Positions 40,415 to 63,188 are shown, counted from the first letter of the stretch. The stretch is DNA of 64,000 bases from Archegozetes longisetosus (GCA_018873245.2 JAEMBT020000001.1:992001-1056000); one strand, 5' to 3'. Numbers and translations are program-made. The notes: a model not told the origin generated them from the letters alone.

Positions 40415-42040
40415 TCTTTCTCTCTTTCTATTTTCATTGAAACGCGAAGAGCTTTGACTCGGAGAATATTTATGGGCTGATGGATGAATCTCAAAATGAA
40501 AAAGTGACCGAATAACTCAAATGCATGTGCTTTGAATAAGAAGAAGCTGGAGATGCTGAGGTTGGGCTCACTATGTTCTCTGTCGCTCACTTACAGTACT
40601 ATCACTTTATATAAACCTTTATTTAAATGAATTGTTGTTTTCATTGAAAATGAGTTTACAATTAGCTTCTATTTGTTTACAACTATTGTGCTGAGTCTTA
40701 TTTAGTATCTAAAAGCTGTTGGACGTAAGAAACGACACATTATTAGAATAAATAAGTTGAAAACATTTCAGTTGCACTGTATTTGGCTGATGGTATGCCA
40801 TAGCATTGACCTGTTGTATATCTGCATTACATTGATTGCATTTGACATTAAAAGAAGGTGTTCTCTGCGTCGTACACAATAAATATCAATAGATTGCCAA
40901 AGCATTGCATTCATATATATCAATAGAGATGAACCAAAACTAAGGCCTCGCAAAATGATGATAGAGAGCTATAGAACTAATACACATATCATGTGAAGTC
41001 CATAACATAGAAGGTCCATATACTTCTGCCCATCATTGTGTCTTTGCATGTCTGTCCATTTTTGAGTTAGCGTTTGTGCCTAATGATCCGAACAGTCAGC
41101 CTAAGTTCTGACAGAAAAACTTTCCTACTATCATAAGTTAGCAGCTCTTCTATCCTTCTCTATACTTATCGATTACTTTCTTCCAACTCTAACTTTGTCA
41201 TAAATTGCCGATTCTGACCTCCTCTTCACTTCTGACCGTTCTGAACATGTAATTCTTGGATTTTATTTTCAATTCTACTAAATATTATTGATTTTGTAGT
41301 TTTCATAAGTAATGGTTTGATGAATTTAGTCTAAATTGAATTTTGAAATATTCATATTTTAATTAGTAAACTGAGATTTTATAGAAATATTCGCTCAAAT
41401 TGTTGAATACAATAAACGTTTTGAAAAGTTCACATTTGCATAATAATCAATATAAGTTATCTCTCATATCAGTTTTAGTAACAAAGCTATTTAAACGGTA
41501 ACTGATATCAAATCAGAAAATATACGATTAGATAATGACAAAAATCAAATTCAAACTTCTATTTAAGTAATGCTCAACAAATAATTTAAAGGGCCATATA
41601 TTTTATGTTGGGTTAAATTCATTGCTCTCAATCTATTATTTGATATATATATTAAACATCTGAAAGCACATATATTTGATTCTTGTGATTGATCCTAAGA
41701 ACACGTTCTGATTTGGTTAAAAAATCTAAACCAATCAAATAGTGAGATATTAGGAATTTTATTGAACCAGAATTTCGAATCGATATCACATTAGACGAGA
41801 ATTGAATTTGGCCGAAAGAGTTACATTCAGACAATACTGTGAGATATGTGTATATAGTTTTTGATCATTGAATAGTTAGTAGTGCTGTCGCAGTACAGGA
41901 CACTCAACCATCACTTATTATGTGCAACAATAACATTGATTCCATTGTTTCTGGTCGACGTCTCCTGTCTTTTCATCGGATGCACATGTATTTTACCGCC
42001 TGAATGAGTACTGCATCCGCATCTCTTGCATACTCCCATT

Positions 42041-42118
42041 ACTCTCTCTCTCTCTCTCTCTCTCTCCCTCGCTCTCTCGCTCTCTCGCTCTCTCGCTCTC
42101 TCGCTCTTCTCTCTTTCT
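42041..42118 (+). repeat. CT array with CTCTCTCG higher-order unit
   Basis: About 24 bp of CT, then repeated ctctctcg octamers. Confidence 0.95.
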
Positions 42119-43160
42119 ATCCTTACACTTGCCTTGATTTCAGTATGACTGTTGTCGTGGTGGACTACATTGAATGGTCCTGTCTTTCTACGTTAAACTT
42201 AGTAGAATTGGGACCAAGCAGAGGGACAGCACAAATATATGACTTAAAGTTTTTTGTTGTTCTCGTTTTCTCGTTGTTTTGCTTTCCTTTAGTGACTTGC
42301 TTTTTCGTCGTTAATGAGGTAAACACAATGAATGACTACCGTCAGAAAGCAGTGTTAGCAAACTATAATAGCATTTTGTTTGTGCTCCAATGGTCAGCGT
42401 TTGTGCACTAGTTGTTGGCTGTTTTTCTCTTTCTTCATCTTACCATTTCTTATTAGGGATGTTATAGAATGCTTCCTCTTTTGTTTCTGAATCTCTATTT
42501 TTTGCTCATTGTTAAAAGCGTTTCATTTTTTATATCTCATTATTATTATTAAGATTATGAGAGCTAAGTTATCGAGCTATTAGTGCTCTCATAATTTACA
42601 GCACCCGCATTAATACCACACACGACTCTTTTTTATGAATAAAATTACATCTAATGTCGCCTTTTAATTCATAAGCTTAATGCATTTAAATACTTTTTCT
42701 TTAGCTTCTTAAACTATATCGCCTCAAAGCCAACATCCGCACAATGATCTATACTGTAATTTGTTCGATCCATACATATATACATTTGATTTTTTTTATT
42801 TTGATTTTTTTTTATTTTTTCTTTACCTCATTGTTCAACTAATACACAGCAAAAGTTAGCAGTAATTACACTTCTTGGTGTAAACATATATATATATACA
42901 GTATATGTGCATTTGATGTTATATGCACTTGAGAGTGGTTTTCCAGTGATGCGTTTCATGTGCCATACATTTGAGGTCCTATAAGCCATTATATGAGACG
43001 CGGCCTCTTTTTCCATTAGCCTAAGTATTTGCTGTTCTTATTGAATTTTGCAGGAAAATCCCTCTTCAGCAAACTTTCGTATATATATAACTTACACACA
43101 CGTTCTTTATATAGAGTATATTACATTCGGCATATTTGATATAACTATTCTATAGCTTTT

Positions 43161-43177
43161 GCTCTCTCTCTCTCTCG

Positions 43178-43234
<57 letters not shown>

Positions 43235-43239
43235 TCTCT
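43161..43239 (+). repeat. (CT)n microsatellite, about 79 bp
   Basis: CT repeat with a cgccctcg interruption near its start and a CCCT step near its end. Confidence 0.96.
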
Positions 43240-45657
43240 ATTCCCCTTTGAAATCCCTTCTGATCTCATGCTGGCATCAAATTATTTGTTTAATTGAATA
43301 TTTTGATCTGAAAATTATAAAGTTTGGAGTGTTCGATATAATCGAAATTGAATTTTTTGTCTGAATAATTTTGGGTTAAATGAAAAAATGTAATTTGATT
43401 CTTGATTTTTAGTGATTATGGTATGATCTAAGACGTTATAGAGAGCTGAATAAGTTTAGTGTTTTTTATGCATAAGAATTTGATGAAAGGATTTATATGA
43501 GATATTTATGCTAATATACTCTAAGCTTATTATTTTATACGAAAATTTTCGGCTCACAAACTATTTTATTTAAAATAATTTTATTGCTTCAAACTTCTAA
43601 AGTTTCATATCTTCTTATATTTTGAGCAATGAATTAAATTTCTCGAATTACCACTTGATAATCAAATTATAAACTTTATCCGAACTAACGCAAACATCAA
43701 CGCTTTCGCTGGCTTTTGACGAATAAATTTCGATTTGATTCTTTCCAACGAATTTCTGTAAATTTACAAATCCAAATAGGGAGCAGTTCATGAATTTCTA
43801 ATAATATATACTTTGATTGAAGAAGTAGTTGTGATATTATATTATCAGAAAAATTGATTTTGGAGCAAATCTATCTGCTTTTATGCAGTATATCGTCATT
43901 AAATTGAAATTGGTTCGCGTATTTACTGTAAGGACACAACTTATATAAGAGATATGCTTACAGTTGAATATTCCCTATCGAATGATGTCGTTCTTCGTGA
44001 TTAACATCCCTTTGGAATTTTGTCCAATTAAAAGGCTAATCTTAGCGGTTGTGGTGGAGATAGTCGAAGCCATATAGTGATGCCTAAACTTATATAACAT
44101 ATCTGTTCGATCCGAACTTGATGTAGTTGGTAGCTAAAGCTAAACGTGACTTTCAAACTAAATCTAAGCTTAGTTTAAGTTGCATTTATCATATTTTACT
44201 TATATTAGAATATATGCTAAAGCAATTTACACTTTTCTCTGCTGGTTAAATTGAATATTTTTAAGCTCTAGGATTTACCTTTTTTCGTGCGATACTCTCC
44301 ACTTTTCAGTTTAGAACATTTCACTTTTTTTCATGAATATTCTGTTATGAATATACCGTTATGAATATTCTGTTGTTATCTTATCGCCAATCACTGAGTT
44401 ATGAATATTATAATGCAATAACTTATTCTAAAATAATATAATATATTCAGAAAATTGCGAAGTGGTCTACAATTAAATTTGAGTGCATAGAATAGTTTGA
44501 ATATAAAGTATATGTAATTATTGAATATTCTAGTGTGAAAGTAGTCAAACTCTTATAATATATCAAACATAAAGAGAATATGACTATATGTGTAATTACA
44601 ATACGATGAGTTGCACATGAAACTAATCCATAGGAGCCGAAACGCTGTATGGAGTAACTCCTTTGATTGCGTAAACTATCGCCAGGCTAGAGGTTTCTAT
44701 TACACTAATGGCAAAATGGTGTCTAAGGGAAACATTAGGCAAAAGGCTTTTCTCTCTTAATTCTTTTATTTTTTCCTAACGCATAGTAATACTGCGGTAA
44801 TGTTAATTTTCCCAAATGCTGTATATTTTACTAATAATATCCAATGCATCAATGATCACAACATTTTTCACTAACTTTTTCAAGTGATTCATAATCAAAA
44901 TTGATATGAAAATTGATATGAAAATTGATATAAACTAATAAAAAACGGTGCTTAACCAAAATGAGAAATAGTTAGTCAGCGAATTTAATCAACATTTCTA
45001 TGATTAACTTTTTGCTTGAATATGAATTTTCTTTTTTAAAAATTGTATTTGCTTTCAGTTTCTACTCTTTGAAAGCTCTGAGTCTCAGATGATTACTGAA
45101 TAGAAAAACATTGAATTCGTGTTTATCGCCAACAGTGGTTTGCACTAAAAGCACACACTATTTGCATGGAGTCCATTCCAATACACCATTTGCATTGAGT
45201 CCAATCCAATCCAATCCAGTCATTATGTGACTCTTTTATTATATCAAATACTATTTATGAGTTTTTATTTGACTTTTCTTTCCATTACTTGCATAATAAA
45301 AATAATGTGAAAGCAAGCATTCATTTTTGGTTTTATTTTGATTCTGGTCTTATTTTGATTTTTGATTTTATTCTCCTTTTGTGCTTTGGTTTTTCTAAAT
45401 CATTGTTTGGTCACTTATTTTGTGTTCTGCGATGCGTTTAGAAGTTTTCTTCTATTCCGTTGCGATCATTCCATAGCTCATACACAAAGTTGTTGTAGAT
45501 GGAAACCATTTGGTCATTTTCTCTTGTGGTCCATTTAGTCGTTGTTGATTCCCGAGGGTGTGATTTCCCATTTCTCCCCTTATGCTCCAATGCATCCCTC
45601 CTGTAATTAAAGATGAGATTAGGACCGAAATAAAACCATTTCTCCCGAAGCGAAAAC

Positions 45658-45758
45658 TTATTCTTAGCTTATTCTTAACTTATTCTCAACCCATTCTCAG
45701 CCTATTCTCAGCCTATTCTCAACCTATTCTCAGCCTATTCTCAACCTATTCTCAGCCC
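45658..45758 (+). repeat. minisatellite, unit 11 bp (CCTATTCTCAG)
   Basis: Nine copies, the later six almost identical except for cag/caa. Reads as a Tyr-Ser-Gln-Pro repeat in one + frame. Confidence 0.94.
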
Positions 45759-47439
45759 TACTAATGATCCAATTGTTTGCTAATATGATATCTGATATGA
45801 TATAATATTTTGGTATTTTTGATATAAAACACGAAAAATTAATTAATTATATTGGATTTTTTGACATTGTCGTGTACGGAAAAAAGTGTTGGCTTTTCTC
45901 CTGTGAGTACACTTTGCAGTTTATGCATGTAATCAGTGCTGGGAAAACAGCAGTGTTTGAGGTGGACTTTTGGGTGGAGTCCAGTAACAGCCTTACTATT
46001 ATTGATCAATATAATAACATTTCACTCTCTTCTAACATACTACAAGTCTCTATTCAACCTAAAACCTAACTGTTAGGTAAAAATATATTTTCCAAACGCT
46101 AAATACAATGTTTATGTTATAGAGAACAGTGGATATGGTAAGCGATAGTGAATAGTGTTTTATATATTTCTGGAAAATAGATTGCACTCGAGAAGTGGAT
46201 TTACTGCATTGCGTTATGCATCTGCATGCTTATTTGCATCAAGCTATTTATGCTCATTGTGTATATTGTTTGGCCAATGATCACGCCATGCATGAAACAA
46301 TGTAAAAATCCAACTAAACTAAATAATACTCAAATACATAGAAACAGATATTAGAGGGGAGCACAACTTTTCTATCTCTCTAACAAAAACAATCTATGCT
46401 CACAGAAGCAGAAAGTAGTTTTGGTGGTTACAGCTTTGCGGTTATTTTGTCTTTTATTACATTCAGTTTGATGATATACCAGCCATTGCTAGTCGTGTCT
46501 GTGACTCTTTGCCTCAATGTCTGATACTCTTTCTGGTCTCTGAGTCTTGTGCACACAACTTCCTGTCTATTAGATTGCTTGAACTGCATGTGTGCGTGAT
46601 AGCAATGCTCCCATACCTATAATGCATATATTCGTATTTATTATATATCTCATATCTCGTGATGCTATGGTATAAAAGTTAAACCAAAAATTGCATGGCT
46701 TTTGTATTTATCAAAATTTTGTTTCCAATTTCACTATTAGTTTGCGTTTTCTCTCTATTTTTCTAATTAAGAGTATCTATCAATGAATGAAAAGTGCAAC
46801 TAATCGACTAATAGTCACACAATACAACAGAACACTAGGCGTAAACATATGAAAAGTTTGATAATATTTCCGATATGTTCATGAATACATTCGTTCGTAT
46901 GAATTGGTTGTGTTTTGCGATTAATGAACCAATGGTTTGACATGAAAGATAGTTTATTTTTATCACTTTAGGAAAAGGTGTTTATAATTCAAAAAATATG
47001 TTCGAAATGTATTCAAAAGTGTATCCAAAATGTATTCAATAAGCATAGTTAGTGATAAGCAAAAATTGCTAGAATTTAAGTAAGGGATAGGTGTCAGGTG
47101 TCAAATCATTAATATGTTATTACTGTTCGCGTTTATTGACAGAGTCTATAATTTGAAGTGAGAATTTTCTCAAAAAATAAAACTCTCTTAATCATTACTG
47201 ATTGTTAAGTTGTAGGCAATTTCGACTTTATTGATGTTCCACTAATTTCGTATTTATTATTACTGTTTGTTTGAAGTCAACGAAATCGCATGTCTGTCAT
47301 GCGAGAAGCCCTTGAGCAAAACATTTACATAATTATCAACAATATAATTATTGCGATAGTTTTATCTATTGTACTTATTTCTGAAGAGGATTCGTCTTTA
47401 TAAACACCTGCAAGAGAACTGAATTGTAATTTGATGCGA

Positions 47440-47545
47440 TAGGTCTTTGGTAAGGTAGCTGAATGAGGGTCTGTAGTGAGGTAGCTGTATAAGGTAGCTG
47501 AATAAGGCAGCTCAATAAAGGTCTATAGTAAGATTGCTGAATAAA
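47440..47545 (+). repeat. degenerate minisatellite (AAGGTAGCTGAAT type)
   Basis: Variants of aggtagctgaataagg and ggtctatagtaag alternate over about 100 bp. Confidence 0.87.
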
Positions 47546-48240
47546 TTTGCGCACAAATACAGAAGTTGTAATCTACTGAGCGATTTGTTTTTAAGACACA
47601 TTATTAGTTTGCAGTAAACTATTTCTGCCACCTGTTCGCTATTGCATTATCTTTATTACTGATGATGGTTTCGGTCGTATAATAACTTCATAAACTATGT
47701 TCAGTCGAGTTTTTGGTTGGCTTTCATGTGATAGAGGGCTCTATTGAGAAATATATACATTTACTGATGAAGGCTTTAGCACAACATAGTATTGTCGTTC
47801 TATAATAATTTCCTGAATGGACAAACACGAAATCTTGATGTTCGTAATGCCATTGCGCCATAGGGGCAAAGAATAAGAGGAATAAGAGAGAGTGTAGAGA
47901 GGGACCAAAGAGAGCCCATATCAATAGGCATTGGAAGAAATAGAAAATGCGCTTTCAATTCCATTCTGGCTTTAATTCCTTATAGCCCGATAGAAAATAA
48001 AAGCACATGATCATCTCATCTCATATTGTGCATGATTGCTGACGGCAGTCGAGGCAGTTTCCTTGCTTTAGTTGTTCCGCCATCAGGAAACATGAAGATG
48101 AACGATCCATAGCGTAAAAATGAAACTTTCTCAATGTGCCATTTTCCCAATCCAGAAGGATTATTAAAGTGGATCATATCATACATAACACAAACATATA
48201 ACTGATGCACCTTTTTCAAGTTGAGATCGCATACAATATC

Positions 48241-48242
<2 letters not shown>

Positions 48243-48322
<80 letters not shown>
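48243..48322 (+). repeat. (CT)40 microsatellite, 80 bp
   Basis: Longest perfect dinucleotide repeat in the window. Its length keeps a 195-codon minus-strand frame (48016-48603) open as Arg-Glu repeats; that frame is not a gene in my reading. Confidence 0.98.
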
Positions 48323-48324
<2 letters not shown>

Positions 48325-49616
48325 ATTTGCTATCTTTGTTGTCCGCGATAGCAACCAGAAGTCATCATGTCTTGTCATCACGCACTTTCCATCAGACATA
48401 ATATGTTGAGATATTAAGAAACTTAATCTATATTTAATATAGTAATCAAAGCAAATTAGAGATGAAGTTTGGCATCGGAGAGAGGAATGGCATGGCAACG
48501 GAGTTTTCTCGTTGCTATCGCAGACTATTAAGTTAGCAACTGTAGAATATGTGCAAACAATACATTCTGTTATACTTAAGGCTTTTCCCATAACACAAAC
48601 CATTATCTGCCGTTTTCTATTTCACTTATATCTATACCTCTATATTCCTGTAAAAGTTTGATATTTCTTTTGGTTGTGCTTTTGTTTTATGTTTTTATCT
48701 TTTGGTTATATTTGTTGAAACGAAAACAGATAACTTTTCTCTCAATTTCTTGTGTCTTATTTCTGAAATAATAGACATATTCTTAACTTTACTGACTCTC
48801 ACACACAATATATATTATTTTTTAGTCAAGCCTAATGTTTTTGCGTAAATGTTTCCTCCAATAAAATATGATTCAGTCTTTTCTGGCGTTTAGCCCCCTT
48901 TTTGGTAATCTGATCGCACAGCATGTCAAAGCATTAAAACATTAATGAGTTGGCCATTAAAACACACAAAGAGCCAAAGGAAAGACTGATTGCATGGTTG
49001 GCTAATGGCGAGATTGGATTCTTAGTTTTTAATAAGTTGTGTGCAATCATGTTAGAGTTTAGTAATATCCTTTATTACGAGTGCCACCTGCATCCATACG
49101 GTTTGTGCTGCCTATGCTGCCTATTTTGCTCATCAGGCCAATGCCTCTACTGCTCCATAGTCTCTACATATACCAACTAAATTGAGAATTTCCACTCACT
49201 TTACTCTAATCGCTAATTTTGTTCTATTGAAAACGTTTCCGAAGTATACCAATAATGTCATAAGAATTATTAAGTATCTTTCACTACTTGACTTAGATCT
49301 GATGCTCTAAAATGTTTTGTAAAAGTTTGGGTTTAGAAAAAAGAAGTTTGATTTAGATTTAGCCCAAATTAGTTAATTAAAGCATAGGTTTTGGTTGGAA
49401 ACAAGTCTAACGTGAAATGACAAACGAAAGGTGTAGAGAATTGATTATTTGGTTTGTTCAAAGTGATTTGTAGAAATGAAATATAGCAGTGTGCAAATAA
49501 TAGGTTTGTTATGTGAAATACATGCCAAAAAAGAAGCAAATTAAAATCATAAATGCCTGATTGGGAGGAGTAGAATAGAGACAGTGATTAATGAAGTGTC
49601 CGGAAGTGAGCTTGCA

Positions 49617-49619
<3 letters not shown>

Positions 49620-49651
<32 letters not shown>
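49620..49651 (+). repeat. (GA)n microsatellite
   Basis: Uninterrupted GA repeat. Confidence 0.95.
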
Positions 49652-49655
<4 letters not shown>

Positions 49656-50379
49656 AAAGTGCCGCTCTTTTAACATTATAAACCAATTGCTTATGCTCTC
49701 TGCATGAATTATAATTGTGCAACAAGTAGTGTATCATCAGCTCAGAAGAGTCAGCTTAGAAGAAAGGGGGCCAAAGTTAAACTTGTCTATTATCATGAGC
49801 TCATCTTTGAAGGGGGCTTTCCTTAAAATCAGCTTAATTTATAACCAGGCACACCATTTATTATCAGTAATTGTGCCAAATTTTCCATTTTGAAAGCTGC
49901 GAAATCTATCACTTTTAATATATCCAATCATTCCTCTGATTTCTTAATCCATATGCAAAAGTTTCGGAACTTTTATGCTTCTCATCCGATTCAAGCGTTA
50001 AGATTGATGTCAATATTAATGATGCCCTGCGATTGAATCGCACTCTAATTATCGTCTATTTTATATATAATATTATGTGTAATTTTAGTTCGTGTTATAG
50101 TATGTGAAGACTTAATTCAGAATTTTCTATACACTTACTTGAGTTGTAAGAATTTAGGATTAAATTTAACAAATTTTTTAGTTTAGATCACAAATGTGCA
50201 TCTCTTTAATATGCACCAAATTATATTGTTTATGTTCCTACTACTAATAGTAATAATAATATAGCCCTCGGATCTCATGCCTCCCAAAGGCTCTTCAGGT
50301 TGTGAGTAGTCACGATAGCACTTAATAACACCTCGTTATAACGATGCTGTACATACTTATGCTTATTTCCATTGTTAAT

Positions 50380-50425
50380 GAGAGAGTGATCGAGAGAGAG
50401 CGCGAGGGAGAGAGAGAGAGAGAGA
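50380..50425 (+). repeat. imperfect (GA)n tract
   Basis: GA repeat with GTGATC, GCGC and GGG breaks. Confidence 0.9.
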
Positions 50426-51209
50426 CCTGGAGACGAGTGATAGTTACAGAGAGAAGTGCAACAACAAGACGAGGGAGATTCTAGCGATGATAATATATGT
50501 GCTCTATTCCAGCTATAAGTTCATGCCTCGATTCGCCTATCATTGCCTGTCATATTAGAACATTTTAATCGGTTTGATTTTAAAAACTTGTTCTATAATC
50601 TGGAAAAGATTCAATTTAAAAACCCATGTTATTTAATTAATTGGACAGAAAAGATGATTTTCGTACATGTAAACTCTTTATCCATTATTATTGGTTGGTT
50701 TAGATATCTATAAATTTGTATTGAGAGCATTTCAAAGTAAAAAATCCTTATATACCAAAGTGACTGAAAGGAAATGAAGGCATGTTGGCGTGCAAGAAGT
50801 GCAGCAAAAAATATATAAGTTATATGCATTGAAATGTACATGAGATGTTATCACTGTTTTGTGTTGGATGGATGGGTGTGCCCTCTCTTTCTTTTTGCTC
50901 TGTATACCTCTCTATACCTCTCATTTCTCTCTTGTTTGACTATCTAACAAATTTGCGCTAACACTTTGCGTGCACCAAATCTTACTCTTTTTTACTTTCT
51001 CAGCCTTAGACTTGTGGACTAAATTTTAGTAAATATAGCTTTAAAACGTTTCATTCTCAGCAAATCTGATCGATAGCTCTGACATACCTGAATAATCAAA
51101 CATATGACTGCATTTTGATTTGAGTTAACTTTCTTATTACAAAGTCTTTTATGTAATGATGCGGTATTTTTATTGTGTCAAAATGATTGCGAGTAACTAA
51201 ATCACCAAA

Positions 51210-51211
<2 letters not shown>

Positions 51212-51244
<33 letters not shown>
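51212..51244 (+). repeat. (GA)n microsatellite
   Basis: Uninterrupted GA repeat of about 16 units. Confidence 0.95.
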
Positions 51245-51247
<3 letters not shown>

Positions 51248-52067
51248 TAGAGCCAGAGAGGCGTTAACGTTATTCGTTTAAAAGTCTGAACAAAATATTG
51301 GATAAGGGACCAAATTATAAGATGTTAATGCCAGGCAAGTCACAAGACTTGAAACTTGCCTAAGGGCTTGAAATCAAAAAATATTACAAAAGTGTTTGGG
51401 AGGGCAGAGGACAGTGTGAATGGATGTGATTGTGAATACAAATCAAGCTGTTTTTGGCTTTACTTCAATAAGTTTGACAGACATTAGAATGAAATTAACT
51501 TAGTTTAGAGCTTTGAGTATATAATTTGACACCTAATTGACTTTTGCATATTCAAACAAATTATGGACACGCAATATACACATCACAAATCTTATACCTA
51601 ATATTACTTTTTAACTATACATTCATCTCTTTAACTATTATTACTTCTATTGTTTTTATTCTTTCACTCTCATTACATTTTCTACAACCAATTCCGATTT
51701 AACTCTCATTAATATTCTGTAAAAGATTCTGTTTATCAAAGTTTTATTTGATTTTAACGACGATTTTAAATAATTGAAATGAAGCAAAATTGGCTTAAAG
51801 GTAACTTTAATAGCAAAGCAGTCCAAATGCAATAAATGTCTCTTCACTTTCCACTTACTTAATATGTTATAATGAAATAATTTTCTTTTCCTGTTTTCCT
51901 GAGTAACTTTATTGCTAATATCAAATTGTATATGTCTTCAACACTATCACTTCTCTCTCTTGCTTTTCTCTCTTATATTCAATTCAATTGTAGTAAAGAT
52001 GCTTTCATGCTCTCAGGCTTTTCTCTTCTATTTTATACTATCGAGTTATTACGTATTACGACAATAT

Positions 52068-52069
<2 letters not shown>

Positions 52070-52112
<43 letters not shown>
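52070..52112 (+). repeat. (GA)n microsatellite
   Basis: Uninterrupted GA repeat; about 410 bp upstream of the CT array at 52520, with which it forms an inverted pair. Confidence 0.96.
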
Positions 52113-52115
<3 letters not shown>

Positions 52116-52512
52116 ACAAAAAAGAAAATAAACTCATATAAAAGTAAACGAGTTTTTAATCTACCTAAATAGACGTCGATATAAACTTATGTGCTTTGCT
52201 TGAGTTAAGCTTGAGTTAATGGAGTCTATGGATCGTTTACGGACTAATTTAATACTCTCTTGAATAGCATCATTAGGTTTAGAGAGAACGGAAGGAAGAG
52301 GTAGATAGGAGTCGAAGCTTTTTCTTGCATAAAGAAAAACTACTTTTATTGGATTGTGGCTTCAAATCATTGTAGGAGAAAATCGGATTCCAGTACACAT
52401 TGGGATTGCTATGCATCTCATCATTCAGTTTTCAGGGGAAGCAATAGTGAGACTTATGTGTAAGGCTTTAAGTCTGTTCTCTAAGGCATGTAAGGCTACG
52501 GGATTTTATCTT

Positions 52513-52519
<7 letters not shown>

Positions 52520-52593
<74 letters not shown>
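52520..52593 (+). repeat. (CT)n microsatellite, 74 bp
   Basis: Perfect CT repeat, second longest in the window. Confidence 0.97.
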
Positions 52594-52595
<2 letters not shown>

Positions 52596-53195
52596 ATACT
52601 TTTATGCATGACTTGGCATTAAAAACAAGGTTTTGCCGCATATTCAGCATTTGTGTGATAGAAGTTATTATTATATATTTATGCGATGGCTCAGATTTAA
52701 ATGCATCACCAAAAGGACTATACAGTATATGATGCCATACTTTTCATATATTTCAGTACTGGTGCTGTATATCTTACACGTAATATTGTTCGCCACAGTC
52801 AACCAAATGCATTTAATATCGCCGGTTATTTCATTTCCGTTTTTCTTATCGAATTTTGTTCCACTGCTTCAGGCGATTGACTCGAAACCATCAGATTCTC
52901 AAATTTTGATTTAGATATTTGGCTCAAAATACTATAGTTTGACTGTCACTCTAGTACTGCACAACAACAATGTCTGATTATGTCACAATTTTTTCAATGC
53001 TTAATCGAATTAAGTGAATATATGCGCTCCCGTTTCATGCTTGAAGGCAGAAATGCTTCTCATATTGCAATTCGGGCAATATTTTTTAGGTCCAACTGGA
53101 CCTTACGATAACTGAAAAGGCTTTCTTACGATCGCATCCAAAACTCAGCTCATGCATCAATAGATCGCAAAAGAGTATATATACATGTTATACAT

Positions 53196-53222
53196 AGATA
53201 TATATATATATATATATATATA
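53196..53222 (+). repeat. (TA)n tract
   Basis: About 27 bp of alternating TA, flanked by other TATA-rich words. Confidence 0.93.
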
Positions 53223-53485
53223 CAGTAGAATATATACGTATATAGTTTTTGGTCTTGAGACTGTGTCTTAGAAGGGGGTCTGAATTGTGTTGTGCTGCAT
53301 TCCCTCTAACTTCTCAGCTCAATGTAATGTCTCTCCAGTGATTACCAAGGAAATGACTTTATACCCCTATTTATCCCCCTTTGCAAGTAACCCCGCATGG
53401 ATGCTCGCTCGCTAGTTTTTTGTCCCTCGAGAAATTTTTGCTTATCTGACTGCCTTCCATACAGAGTTGCAGTTACTTTAGTTCA

Positions 53486-53490
<5 letters not shown>

Positions 53491-53547
<57 letters not shown>
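53491..53547 (+). repeat. (CT)n microsatellite, 57 bp, 360 bp before an exd exon
   Basis: Perfect CT repeat. It is the closest of the large CT arrays to a coding exon; the exon acceptor is at 53907/53908, too far for it to serve as the ordinary pyrimidine tract. Confidence 0.97.
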
Positions 53548-53548
<1 letters not shown>

Positions 53549-53907
53549 TTTGGCAAAAGCCACTCTCTGCACAAATTCGCCCACTTCTTCTTATTTTTTC
53601 GACGCTTCAACTTGTGCTACTATTTGTTCGTTCGACTATTATTGACCCAAAAGTTTTGGTACCACAATATTTGAGAGGAAAAACGATTCAAATATTTTTT
53701 TCTTTAATTTATTTCTCAAATGCACTGACCATAAAAAGAACAAAATTTGTATAACCAAAAGACTAAAATATAAAACAGAGAACAAGAAAAAAGTAGAAAA
53801 CAAAACAAATATATTCTAATGATGTAAAGAGAAAAGTAAAAAATGAAATGATTTGTTTGTCAAACAAAATATATTTAATGAATTTTTTCATTTCTCATTC
53901 AATATAG

Positions 53908-62654
<8,747 letters not shown>

Positions 62655-63188
62655 GTAAACAATCAAATTATAGTTGATTTGACCTCTAAATTGTTTCTGG
62701 TTTTCAAGTCTGATGACATTGAGGATGATGTGTACATAAGCTGGTGTAATAGCTGTAGAGATAGTTTTAAAAAAAAAGTTATGCTTTTTTATTACCACAA
62801 TAGATCAATATGGCAAATAGTGGCAATAGTACCAATAGTGCCAATAGTGGCCTTCTCTTGGGTCATGTCCTTGTATCCCTTGTCAATCAGTTGTTTATTT
62901 TTCAAGCTGTTTAACACCATTTGTTTTATTATAAAAATTGCCAATAAAATCATTGACATATTTGTACGAATTTGCTAACAATATCAAATTGAATAATATT
63001 AAGTTAAAATGCACTGAAAGATAGAAATAAGGAAAGCAATGATTAGAAGAAAAATGATTAAAGTAATCATTTTGATAATAATTGAGATAATAATAATAAA
63101 AGAAGATTTGAAAATAAAATGATGTGCTAAAAAGTTAGAGACGGAGATTTTGTCTTCAATTAGTTTGTTGATGCTATAAATTATGGTA

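Larger units (their letters stand above)
40001..53907. other. non-coding AT-rich stretch, probably exd intron up to the acceptor (block 5)
   Basis: No recognised gene. CT/GA tracts lie at 40346, 42041, 43161, 48243, 49620, 50380, 51212, 52070, 52520 and 53491, with a TA tract at 53196 and minisatellites at 45658 and 47440. The 43260-45600 stretch is especially AT-rich and repeat-poor. The last 360 bp before the exd exon lie just after a 57-bp CT array and are A-rich, ending in a normal pyrimidine-rich acceptor. Confidence 0.55.

Noticed and set aside
42004-42411. 135-codon + frame with a hydrophobic stretch (FFVVLVFSLFCFPLV)
   Set aside because: The first third is CT-array translation (Ser-Leu/Ser-Arg). 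The rest has no recognisable domain, splice context or neighbour; a hydrophobic run is expected from T-rich DNA.
48016-48603. 195-codon minus-strand open frame with a long Arg-Glu run
   Set aside because: The middle is the complement of (CT)40, which has no stops in any frame. The flanks match no family I know.
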